A stretch of 64,000 nucleotides of DNA from Legionella cardiaca (lineage in GTDB: Bacteria > Pseudomonadota > Gammaproteobacteria > Legionellales > Legionellaceae): positions 1,144,501 to 1,208,500 of the forward strand of contig NZ_CP119078.1 of assembly GCF_029026145.1 (NCBI RefSeq), written 5' to 3'. The translations under genes were made by a program, and so were the position numbers. Shown piece by piece: positions 1 through 7,735 of this stretch; position 1 is the stretch's first letter; the number at the start of each line of letters is the position of its first letter. A model generated the notes under the pieces. That model saw nothing but the letters and a program-made list of their open reading frames with translations, did not search any database and was not told the origin of the DNA.

Positions 1-438
1 AAGTAACAAATCAAGACGCTTACTCTCTGGCACAAACGTAGCCTGGCGAATTATGTCATGCAAATCAAACTCCGTGGCTTTTTCTATTTGAAAACGTAAT
101 AAATCCTTTGCATGTAGAATGCCAATTATTTCATCTTTATGATCGCCTGTGACTGGGAAACGGGAATGACCAGAGCTGGTAACAATATCGATAATGTCTT
201 TTAATTCGAAATCTTGAGGAATATAGGTCATTTGCTTCTTGGGAAGCATGATGTCTCTGACCCTCATCTGAGCAAATTGAATAACACCTTCCATCATGTT
301 CAGTGTTTCTGAATCAATAAGCGAGCGAATGTGAGCATCCCGTAGTAAACCAATCAATTCTTCTTTGTTTTGCGGTTCGACCTGTAAGAACTGTCTTAAC
401 CGCATAAATAAAGATCCGTTATCATCCTCTCTACTCAA
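1..438 (-). CDS. corC: CorC/HlyC-family CBS-domain protein (partial, N-terminal 146 residues)
   Basis: The gene runs off the left edge, so only the N-terminal part is present. It begins at a TTG (436-438) that overlaps the end of ybeY by 8 bases. The translation opens MSREDDNGSLFMRLRQF and contains RVRDIMLPKKQM and SGHSRFPVTGD, the hallmarks of the paired CBS domains of the CorC/YbeX family. Family members are cytoplasmic proteins linked to Mg/Co efflux and, with YbeY and PhoH, to ribosome function. The order phoH-ybeY-corC on one strand with overlaps indicates one operon. The C-terminal transporter-associated domain lies outside the window. The start codon is inferred because no ATG fits the overlap as well. 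Confidence 0.9.
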   Translation of the reverse strand, partial: MSREDDNGSLFMRLRQFLQVEPQNKEELIGLLRDAHIRSLIDSETLNMMEGVIQFAQMRVRDIMLPKKQMTYIPQDFELKDIIDIVTSSGHSRFPVTGDHKDEIIGILHAKDLLRFQIEKATEFDLHDIIRQATFVPESKRLDLLL

Positions 439-907
439 GGTGGGTATCCTCTGTTTGATATGGATTAGCAAAACCTAACTTTGCAAGTAATTTTATTTCA
501 AGTGCTTGCATGACTTTTGTATCATTATCCTCAATATGATCATAGCCTAACAAATGTAAAACCCCATGAATTACAATATGTGCCCAGTGTTCTTCGAGTG
601 ACTTGTTAAGATCAATACTTTCTGCATGCAAAACTGCAGGACAAATTATCACATCACCCAGTAAGGGATACTCAAGTTCAACACCGTCAGGAATAGTGCT
701 GGGGAACGCAAGCACATTAGTCGCTTTATCTTGCTTTCTGTATGTATGATTTAATTGCTTAATCTCATCCTGGTCAACTAAGCGCAATGTTAACTCAGCT
801 GAATCTATATGTTCAAGAAGAGGTAATTGAGCCCAGGAAAGGAGTGAATTTTCATCAACAGGTATTGTATCCTTACAGGCCAATTGTAAATCAATATGAT
901 AACTCAT
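431..907 (-). CDS. ybeY: Endoribonuclease YbeY (rRNA maturation)
   Basis: The protein has 158 residues, the usual length for YbeY. The zinc-binding signature HGVLHLLGYDH (H-x3-H-x5-H) is intact, and NVLAFPS precedes it as in other members. YbeY is a metal-dependent single-strand RNase needed for 16S rRNA 3'-end maturation and for quality control of 70S ribosomes in the cytoplasm. The ATG at 907 overlaps the phoH stop by 4 bases (ATGA) and its own stop overlaps corC, so translation is probably coupled through phoH-ybeY-corC. Confidence 0.95.
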   Translation of the reverse strand: MSYHIDLQLACKDTIPVDENSLLSWAQLPLLEHIDSAELTLRLVDQDEIKQLNHTYRKQDKATNVLAFPSTIPDGVELEYPLLGDVIICPAVLHAESIDLNKSLEEHWAHIVIHGVLHLLGYDHIEDNDTKVMQALEIKLLAKLGFANPYQTEDTHLE

Positions 908-1857
908 TCTCTATGATCCTTTTTTAAACTATCGTAAGAGTCAATAATGCGTGAGACTAAGGGATGTCTAACCACTTCGCGACTGGTAAAATAATGAATA
1001 CTGATCTCAGGGATATTACCTAACAATTTAACCGCATGAGATAAACCGGATTCAATTCCTTTCGGCAGGTCAACCTGAGTAATATCCCCAGTAATGACTG
1101 TTTTTGAACCAAAGCCCATCCGAGTCAAAAACATTTTCATTTGCGATACAGTGGTATTTTGCGCCTCATCAAGAATAATGAAAGCTTCATTTAATGTTCG
1201 ACCTCGCATAAATGCAAGTGGCAAAACCTCGATAACATCACTCTGGATGAGTTTTTGAGTTTCTTTAAAACCGATCATTTCGTATAAAGCATCATAGATT
1301 GGCCGAAGGTAGGGCAGTACCTTTTCAACTAAATCCCCAGGAAGAAACCCTAGCTTTTCACCGGCTTCCACGGCTGGTCTAACAAATACTAGTCGTTGGA
1401 CATCACCGCGCTCAAATGCTTCGATCGCTTTAGAGACGGCAAGGTAGGTTTTTCCTGTCCCTGCTGGGCCTACAGCAAAAGTAATATCATGTTTGCCAAT
1501 ACTATTGAGGTAATCAGTTTGTTTGCTATTACGAGGAAGAATAGTTTTGCGGCTTAGTTTAATAGATTGCGACATAACAATTTGTGGATCCTTATTTTCT
1601 AAAAAAGAATGAACTGTTTCTGCTTGGATAGGGTTATTTGCTAGCTTGTAAAGCTGTTGCATAACTTGCTTGGCTTTAATTAAGCCTGATTGCGATTCGC
1701 CATATAAGCTCATCCCCTCTTGACCAATTTTAATTGTGATATTAAAAAATAGCTCAATTAATTTGATATTCTCGTGGAAAACACCGCATAGATTAGCCAA
1801 TTGCTGTGAATTGAGGTGAGGATAATTCAGCTTTTCATTCCGTAATTTACTGCTCAA
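904..1857 (-). CDS. ybeZ: PhoH-family ATPase YbeZ
   Basis: This 317-residue protein is a P-loop ATPase of the PhoH family. The Walker A motif is GPAGTGKTYLA and Walker B is IILDEAQN, followed by TGDITQVDLP. The N-terminal third is the domain found before the ATPase core in YbeZ-type PhoH proteins. The start appears to be TTG at 1857, since the next in-frame Met is about 48 residues inside, within the conserved N-terminal domain. It is the first gene of the phoH-ybeY-corC group. PhoH proteins are thought to act as RNA helicase-like partners of YbeY. Confidence 0.93.
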   Translation of the reverse strand: MSSKLRNEKLNYPHLNSQQLANLCGVFHENIKLIELFFNITIKIGQEGMSLYGESQSGLIKAKQVMQQLYKLANNPIQAETVHSFLENKDPQIVMSQSIKLSRKTILPRNSKQTDYLNSIGKHDITFAVGPAGTGKTYLAVSKAIEAFERGDVQRLVFVRPAVEAGEKLGFLPGDLVEKVLPYLRPIYDALYEMIGFKETQKLIQSDVIEVLPLAFMRGRTLNEAFIILDEAQNTTVSQMKMFLTRMGFGSKTVITGDITQVDLPKGIESGLSHAVKLLGNIPEISIHYFTSREVVRHPLVSRIIDSYDSLKKDHRE

Positions 1858-1932
1858 TGCTTATATAAAAACCATTAATTAGTGATACCTTAAGAATAGT
1901 CCATAAATCTGTTATTTCGCAAGATGCCTTCC

Positions 1933-2397
1933 CTAGAAGCCGGGTGAAGTGAAAGAGCGTGGTCTTACAGAAGGGCGGTCTTCTGTTTCCTGCGCGACAG
2001 CTTCAATGAACGGCATTAATACTTCTTTTAAATTTGCTGGTTCAATAGGCTTCTTTAGTTTAAGGATGGGACCCTTGTTGTGGGCGTCAAATTTCTCTTG
2101 AAATGCTGTAATCATCATTGGATCATCTGTCCAGACTACAATGGGTATGTCTTTGTTATATTTTAATATGGCCTCAGCTACGTCAGGACCATTACAGGGT
2201 TTGGTTTTTTCAGATAAATAAGGGGAGGCTAGATTACCATCTAAAATAACCAAATCATAACTAAAGTTAGAATCGATTAGATACGTAATTGCTTCTTCTC
2301 CGGAGCTAAACTCCTTTACCTCGCAAGGCAATTTAACTAACAGGTTTCGCATGGTTTTTCGCAGAAGAGGGTTATCATCAACTAATACAATTTTCAT
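1933..2397 (-). CDS. Stand-alone receiver-domain response regulator
   Basis: The protein is about 154 residues if started at the ATG at 2397 (MKIVLVDDNPLL). A TTG 13 codons upstream is possible but less likely. It is a CheY-like receiver: acidic pair in LVDDN, phospho-acceptor Asp in LVILDGN, and the switch Lys in LKLKKPIEP. There is no output domain. The C-terminal tail (about 30 residues) is basic and Pro/Ser-rich. No histidine kinase is next to it, so it is an orphan that probably acts by protein-protein contact. The loop between the phospho-Asp strand and the next helix is longer than in CheY (SEKTKPCNGPD). Confidence 0.8.
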   Translation of the reverse strand: MKIVLVDDNPLLRKTMRNLLVKLPCEVKEFSSGEEAITYLIDSNFSYDLVILDGNLASPYLSEKTKPCNGPDVAEAILKYNKDIPIVVWTDDPMMITAFQEKFDAHNKGPILKLKKPIEPANLKEVLMPFIEAVAQETEDRPSVRPRSFTSPGF

Positions 2398-2577
2398 AGA
2401 ATTCTTATAGGTAAAAGGGCGCAAAGATAAGCGCAAAAAAATAAAAAATCAATAAAAATAGCAATTTGTCCCATCTGATTAGGAAATATTCAATGCAATT
2501 ATCCTCATTAATCGAGTATACTATAACCAATACGTTTATTTTATAATTCATTTGACTATCATTATTATTTCCTGCCT

Positions 2578-3405
2578 ATGATTGATTTACATTGCCATAG
2601 TAATTTTTCCGATGGGGTGTTAACTCCTGCTGAGCTATTGGATAAAGCAATTAAGTCTGGTATTAAAGTGCTCGCCCTAACAGATCACGATACTACCGCT
2701 GGGCTTAAACCGCTTCATCACGCTGCAGGTCAGTCCTCTATTCGTATTATTAATGGCATAGAGTTCAGTGCAAGCTGGAAAAAATATGACATTCACATTC
2801 TTGGATTAAATATTGATCCTGATAATGAAGAAATTCAGGCATTAATAGAGCAGCAAAACCAAAGTCGCATTGTCCGAGCGAGACAAATTGGCGAGCTAAT
2901 GAAGTCTTGTGGAGTTCAGAATGCTTATACTAAAGCATGTGAAATTGCTGGTCATGAACGAGTGGGGCGACCTCATTTTGCGAAGGTATTTGTTAATGAA
3001 GGAATAACAGGTGATTTTCAAGCAGCATTTAAACGTTTTTTAGGAAGAGGACGACCTGCTTACGTACGTACACCATGGCTTACTCTTAGTGAAGCGGTTT
3101 TAGGGATTATTCAAGCCGAGGGCCAGGCTGTTTTAGCTCATCCTTTGAAGTATTCTTTGACGAGAACGCGGTTACAGGAATTAATTGTTGCATTCAAAGA
3201 AGCAGGTGGTAGTGGACTTGAAGTTGTTTCAGGAGAAGTAAATTCACTCCAAATTCAAGAGATGACGGGTCTTTGTCATCGTTTTCAGCTTTTGGGATCC
3301 ACCGGTTCAGATTATCATGGCGATACATTGTCTCGCATTCCTCTTGGAAGACAGCAACAACTCCCGGTAAACTGTATGCCAATATGGCATCAATGGAACA
3401 TTTAA
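2578..3405 (+). CDS. rnm: PHP-domain phosphoesterase, RNase AM / YciV type
   Basis: The 275-residue protein starts MIDLHCHSNFSDG and has the PHP metal-binding motifs: DLHCHS, LTDHDTTAG, NGIEFSA and, near the C-terminus, GSDYHGD. Length and motif order match the YciV/TrpH (RNase AM) subgroup, which trims 5' ends of rRNAs and degrades short RNA fragments. It is the first gene of a plus-strand run with yciO and trpS, the same arrangement as in many gammaproteobacteria. DNA-polymerase-type PHP domains are unlikely because the protein has no further domains. Confidence 0.88.
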   Translation: MIDLHCHSNFSDGVLTPAELLDKAIKSGIKVLALTDHDTTAGLKPLHHAAGQSSIRIINGIEFSASWKKYDIHILGLNIDPDNEEIQALIEQQNQSRIVRARQIGELMKSCGVQNAYTKACEIAGHERVGRPHFAKVFVNEGITGDFQAAFKRFLGRGRPAYVRTPWLTLSEAVLGIIQAEGQAVLAHPLKYSLTRTRLQELIVAFKEAGGSGLEVVSGEVNSLQIQEMTGLCHRFQLLGSTGSDYHGDTLSRIPLGRQQQLPVNCMPIWHQWNI

Positions 3406-3417
3406 CAGGGGACTTTT

Positions 3418-4038
3418 ATGAGTCAGTTTTTTGCAATTCATCCCGACAACCCTCAGGCACGCCTTTTACGCCAGGCTGCAGCTATTATTCAAGATGGTGG
3501 ATTAATAGTCTATCCAACCGATTCAGGCTATGCATTGGGATGTAAACTAGGTAATAAATCAGCCTTGGAACGAATTAGACGTTTGCGCCAATTGGACAAA
3601 AACCATAACATGACATTGGTTTGCCGAGATTTATCTCAATTAGGAACCTATGCCAGAGTTTCTAATGCAATTTTCCGTCTGCTTAAAGCATTTACCCCTG
3701 GATCCTACACGTTTATATTAACGGCCACACATGAGGTTCCAAGGTTAATGTTGCATCCTAAGCGAAAAACATTAGGTTTGAGGGTGCCAGAAAATAATAT
3801 TACCTTGGCATTATTAGAGTGCCTCGAGGCACCACTAATGAGTACTACTCTAATTTTACCTGGGGCTGCGGCACCTTTAAGTGAGCCTGAAGCCATTAGA
3901 GATTTATTGGGAAATCAAATTGATTTAATCATAGATGGGGGTAATTGTGGTCATGAACCGACAACCGTCGTTGATTTAACTGGAGAGTATCCAGTTATTC
4001 TTCGTGAAGGTAAGGGTGACCCTGAACCGTTTAAGTAA
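3418..4038 (+). CDS. yciO: Sua5/YciO/YrdC-family protein YciO
   Basis: The 206-residue protein carries the YrdC-like double-stranded RNA-binding fold: GGLIVYPTDSGYALGC near the N-terminus, RIRRLRQLDKNHNMTLVC, and FTPGSYTFILTAT. These features fit YciO rather than TsaC/Sua5 (it keeps the longer YciO C-terminus ending TVVDLTGEYPVILREGKG). The fold binds ATP and nucleotides; YciO's own reaction is less clear than that of TsaC. An RBS-like GGGGAC precedes the ATG at 3418, only 12 bases after the PHP gene, so the two are co-transcribed. Confidence 0.88.
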   Translation: MSQFFAIHPDNPQARLLRQAAAIIQDGGLIVYPTDSGYALGCKLGNKSALERIRRLRQLDKNHNMTLVCRDLSQLGTYARVSNAIFRLLKAFTPGSYTFILTATHEVPRLMLHPKRKTLGLRVPENNITLALLECLEAPLMSTTLILPGAAAPLSEPEAIRDLLGNQIDLIIDGGNCGHEPTTVVDLTGEYPVILREGKGDPEPFK

Positions 4039-4109
4039 TAATTTTGTTTATCTCGGTTGCCCATTATAATGGCCTGAGAATTTGTAATTTTTAATAAGTA
4101 AGGATTTTG

Positions 4110-5324
4110 ATGTCAGCCATATTTAGTGCGAGTAAGCGTGTAGTGTCAGGTATGCGAGCAAGTGGTCGTTTACATTTAGGTCATTTTCATGGTGTGCTTA
4201 AAAATTGGCTCAAATTGCAGCATCAATACGATTGTTATTTTTTTGTTGCTGATTGGCACGGGCTTACAACACGCTACGACGAGCCAGGTTTTATCGAGAC
4301 AATTTTATGGGATATGGTGATAGATTGGCTTGCTTGTGGCATTAACCCAAGCTTATCAAAAGTTTTCATTCAATCCTGGGTTCCTGAGCATGCCGAGTTG
4401 CATCTCTTACTTTCTATGATTACCCCTTTAGGATGGTTGGAACGCGTGCCAACTTATAAAGATCAGCAAGATAAATTGCATGATAAGGATTTATCAACCT
4501 ATGGATTCCTGGGCTATCCTCTCCTGCAAAGTGCTGATGTTTTACTCTATAAAGCAGATTATGTGCCCGTTGGTGAAGACCAGGTTCCTCACATTGAGTT
4601 AACGCGAGAAATCGCTCGTCGTTTCAATTTTATTTATGGCCGTGAGCCCAATTTTGAATCCTTAGCTCTTGAAGCTATCAAGAAAATGGGCAAGAAAAAT
4701 GGAAAATTATATAGTGAGTTACGTCGGCAATTTCAACAGGATGGCTGCCATGAGTCGTTGAATACCGCTAAGGCTTTACTTGCTAACCAACACAATCTTT
4801 CTATTGGCGATAAAGAGCGATTATTAGGTTATCTCGATGGTTCTGGAAAAATAATTCTGCCTGAACCACAGCCTATGCTTACCGAAACATCGAAAATGCC
4901 TGGGGTCGATGGGCAGAAGATGTCGAAATCTTACAATAACACCATTAGCTTGCGAGAAGAGCCAGTACAGGTTGAAAAGAAAATTCTAACGATGCCTACA
5001 GATCCAGCTCGGGTTAAAAGAACCGATCCAGGTGAGCCAGAAAAATGTCCTGTATGGCAACTTCATAAGATTTATTCTTCTGAGTCAGTAAAAGATTGGG
5101 TACAAACAGGTTGTCGTACTGCTGGCATTGGATGCATTGATTGTAAACGCCCTATTGTTGATGCCATTCAACAAGAGTTAAAACCTATTCAGGCTGCTAT
5201 CAAAGATTACGAAGCTGATTTGGGGTCAGTCAAACGTATTGTGGCGGAAGGAAGTGAGGCTGCAAGAGAAGAAGCGAACAAAACATTAGGTGATGTTCGC
5301 GAAGTGATGGGTTTGGACTATTAA
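4110..5324 (+). CDS. trpS: Tryptophan--tRNA ligase
   Basis: This class I aminoacyl-tRNA synthetase charges tRNA-Trp. The ATP-binding HIGH-type motif is SGRLHLGHFHG and the second signature is GQKMSKSYNN. The ATG at 4110 is preferred over the overlapping TTG three bases upstream because TAAGGA lies 6 bases before it. At 404 residues it is longer than the roughly 330-residue E. coli enzyme and has extra sequence in the middle (about residues 190-270), as in the longer TrpS subgroup. The stop codon overlaps the scpA start (TAATG), so translation is coupled to the chromosome segregation genes downstream. Confidence 0.95.
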   Translation: MSAIFSASKRVVSGMRASGRLHLGHFHGVLKNWLKLQHQYDCYFFVADWHGLTTRYDEPGFIETILWDMVIDWLACGINPSLSKVFIQSWVPEHAELHLLLSMITPLGWLERVPTYKDQQDKLHDKDLSTYGFLGYPLLQSADVLLYKADYVPVGEDQVPHIELTREIARRFNFIYGREPNFESLALEAIKKMGKKNGKLYSELRRQFQQDGCHESLNTAKALLANQHNLSIGDKERLLGYLDGSGKIILPEPQPMLTETSKMPGVDGQKMSKSYNNTISLREEPVQVEKKILTMPTDPARVKRTDPGEPEKCPVWQLHKIYSSESVKDWVQTGCRTAGIGCIDCKRPIVDAIQQELKPIQAAIKDYEADLGSVKRIVAEGSEAAREEANKTLGDVREVMGLDY

Positions 5325-6136
5325 TGAATGTTCTCTTACCAGAATCGACAGAACCTGCTGCTGTATTAGCAATTGTTGCTGGGCAGCCATTTACTGAGGT
5401 TCCTGGTGATTTATTCATTCCGCCAGATGCTCTTGAGGTTTTACTCGATTCATTCTCAGGACCCTTGGATTTATTACTTTACCTTATTCGAAAGCAGAAT
5501 ATTGATATTCTGGACATTCCGATTGCTCTTATTACGCAACAATATATGCAGTATATTCACCTCATGGAAGAGCATCGCCTTGAGTTGGCGGCGGAATATT
5601 TAGTGATGGCAGCGATGCTTGCTGAAATAAAATCAAGACTCTTATTGCCCCCTGCACCGCAGTCTGAAGATGAAATTGAAGAAGATCCGAGAGCTGCCTT
5701 GGTAAGGAAGTTACAAGAATACGAGCAGATGAAAAATGCAGCAGTATCGCTTGATAATTTACCGCGGTGTGAACGTGATGTTTTTTGGTTCTCAATTGTA
5801 TCAGAAAAAATTGAAAGTCCAGTCCTTCATCCAGATGTGGAGTTAAACGTGTTAACAGAAGTTATGCGTGATTTAATGAAACGTCAAAGTCATTTAAGCC
5901 GTCATCAAATTACTCGTGAACCCTTATCAGTTCGTGAGCGCATGGCTTTTGTGCTTGAGCGCTTGCATCAAGAAAAAAACCTATCATTCGAACAATTATT
6001 TAAACGTGAAGAAGGGCGGATGGGGTTGGCTGTTACACTATTGGCTATTTTGGAGTTAGCCAGGCAGTCACTATTAATCATCACACAAGCTAGTGCTTTC
6101 ACATTCATTCACTTACAGGCGGCACATCATGAATGA
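5324..6136 (+). CDS. scpA: Segregation and condensation protein A (kleisin)
   Basis: The 270-residue protein is the kleisin subunit of the SMC-ScpA-ScpB condensin. The family core begins at FSGPLDLLLYLIRKQNIDI, followed by ITQQYMQYI and EYLVMAAMLAEIKSRLLLP. The C-terminal winged-helix region includes VTLLAILELARQSLL. The first 40 residues are extra to the core. Its ATG uses the last A of the trpS stop codon, and its own 3' end overlaps scpB by 8 bases. The SMC ATPase is not in the window. Confidence 0.95.
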   Translation: MNVLLPESTEPAAVLAIVAGQPFTEVPGDLFIPPDALEVLLDSFSGPLDLLLYLIRKQNIDILDIPIALITQQYMQYIHLMEEHRLELAAEYLVMAAMLAEIKSRLLLPPAPQSEDEIEEDPRAALVRKLQEYEQMKNAAVSLDNLPRCERDVFWFSIVSEKIESPVLHPDVELNVLTEVMRDLMKRQSHLSRHQITREPLSVRERMAFVLERLHQEKNLSFEQLFKREEGRMGLAVTLLAILELARQSLLIITQASAFTFIHLQAAHHE

Positions 6137-6716
6137 AACTGACCTTAAAAGAATTGTCGAAGCGCTACTAATGCACACAAGTGAACCGTTAACACTTGAG
6201 AAGTTGCAAGCAGTTTTTGAAGAATGGGAAAAACCAAGTTATGAGCAGCTTCGAGAAGCTTTGGCAGAGCTGGCAAGAGACTATGCTGAGACTGCAATAG
6301 AGTTAAAATTGCTGGCAAGTGGCTATTGTTTACAAACAAAAGCAAAATACAGTAACTGGGTAAGTCGTTTGTATGTTGAAAAACCAGCTAAATATTCTCG
6401 AGCATTGCTTGAAACTTTGGCGATTATTGCTTACAGACAACCAGTTACTCGTGCTGATATTGAGGATATTCGGGGCGTTGCTGTTAGTAGCCCTATTTTA
6501 AAAACTTTACTTGAAAGAGAATGGATCCGTGTTGCAGGTCATCGAGATGTACCAGGAAAACCTGCTGTTTATGTAACTACTAAAACCTTTCTAGACTATT
6601 TTAATCTACAAAGTCTCAATGAGTTACCAGCGCTGCTTGAAATTAGTGATTCTTTAGTAGCTTCTAACATAGAAGTTTTAGATCAAGTATTAGAAGAAGA
6701 GTGTATAGAAGAATGA
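6129..6716 (+). CDS. scpB: Segregation and condensation protein B
   Basis: The 195-residue ScpB is the accessory dimer of the SMC complex. The start MNETDLKRIVEALL at 6129 gives the standard family N-terminus; an upstream in-frame start would lie inside scpA. The recognisable core is ALLETLAIIAYRQPVTRADIE, shown here in part as LLETLAIIAYRQPV, with EIRGV-like DIRGVAVSSP, which form the two winged helices. It overlaps scpA at its 5' end and shares ATGA with rluB at its 3' end. Confidence 0.95.
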   Translation: MNETDLKRIVEALLMHTSEPLTLEKLQAVFEEWEKPSYEQLREALAELARDYAETAIELKLLASGYCLQTKAKYSNWVSRLYVEKPAKYSRALLETLAIIAYRQPVTRADIEDIRGVAVSSPILKTLLEREWIRVAGHRDVPGKPAVYVTTKTFLDYFNLQSLNELPALLEISDSLVASNIEVLDQVLEEECIEE

Positions 6717-7450
6717 AAGAACGATTACAAAAATTGTTAAGCCAGGCAGGATTTGGTTCGAGGCGAGAAATGGAACGTTGGATTGAGCAAGGATTAATTC
6801 AGCTAAACGGATCTGTTGCTAAATTAGGCGATGTGGCCGGCGTCCATGATAAAATAAGTGTCAAGGGACGTTTGATTGCAAATCCCTTAAAATCGCAAGA
6901 GAAAACAAGAATTTTGATGTATCACAAGCCAGTTGGCGAAATTTCAAGCCGACAAGATCCTAAACACAACAAAACTGTCTTTGATCGCTTGCCTTATCTC
7001 AAACAGGGACGCTGGGTTCAAGTGGGACGTCTGGATATTAATACTTCAGGTTTATTAATTTTTACTAATAATGGTGAGTTGGCCAACCGGTTGATGCACC
7101 CCAAATTTGGTTTGGAACGAGAATATGCTGTACGAGTTCATGGACAAGTCTCTCAGGAGTCAATAAAGGCCATGTTAAAGGGCGTAGAGTTGGAGGATGG
7201 TATGGCTCAGTTTAAGCACATTGAATCTAGAGGGGGGGAAGGTACTAATTCCTGGTACCATGTAACGCTTACTGAAGGACGTAATCGTGAAGTGAGGAGA
7301 CTGTGGCAATCTCAAGGTGTTGAAGTCAGTCGACTAATTCGTATCCGATATGGGAATTTAAGTATGCCGCGGTTTTTGGCCCGTGGTAATTTTATGGAGT
7401 TATCGCCTAAGGAAGTTGAAACATTTCTTGCTTCTTTAACGAACCAGTGA
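6713..7450 (+). CDS. rluB: 23S rRNA pseudouridine synthase RluB
   Basis: The protein has an N-terminal S4 RNA-binding domain (MKERLQKLLSQAGFGSRREM) and a RsuA/RluB-type pseudouridine synthase domain. The catalytic Asp is in GRLDINTSGLLIFT, followed by LMHPKFGLEREYAV and the signature GRNREVRRLW. RluB modifies U2605 of E. coli 23S rRNA; RluF- and RsuA-like relatives differ in length and context. The ATG at 6713 overlaps the scpB stop, and scpB-rluB adjacency is typical. It is the last gene of the operon. Confidence 0.92.
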   Translation: MKERLQKLLSQAGFGSRREMERWIEQGLIQLNGSVAKLGDVAGVHDKISVKGRLIANPLKSQEKTRILMYHKPVGEISSRQDPKHNKTVFDRLPYLKQGRWVQVGRLDINTSGLLIFTNNGELANRLMHPKFGLEREYAVRVHGQVSQESIKAMLKGVELEDGMAQFKHIESRGGEGTNSWYHVTLTEGRNREVRRLWQSQGVEVSRLIRIRYGNLSMPRFLARGNFMELSPKEVETFLASLTNQ

Positions 7451-7493
7451 CTTATTCCAGTGAAAGAGAGTGATCACCGCGCTGACAGATTAG

Positions 7494-7513
7494 ATTCCCG
7501 CCTACGCGGGAAT
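7494..7513. repeat. Short palindromic repeat (ATTCCCGC / GCGGGAAT)
   Basis: A perfect 8-base inverted repeat with a 4-base loop sits 43 bases after rluB and is followed by ATGACA. Palindromes of the type ATTCCCGCnnnnGCGGGAATGAC are scattered through many bacterial genomes as REP-like elements. It could also help end transcription of rluB, but there is no T-tract. Confidence 0.6.
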
Positions 7514-7735
7514 GACACTATGAATAACGCCGGGATGATATATAAATAACGATACTACACTTTGTAATGATGTGAAGAAGTGACAAAAGCTAATTCATAA
7601 GATTTGAACATAAATGGTTTCTAACCTACGGGTTGTTACCGCAAAATTGGTTAAATAAAGAATAATCTGTGCTTTTGGTGGCGACAAATACCTGCTTGGT
7701 CTATATCTTTAAGAAAGATGTGATTTAGCAAGAAG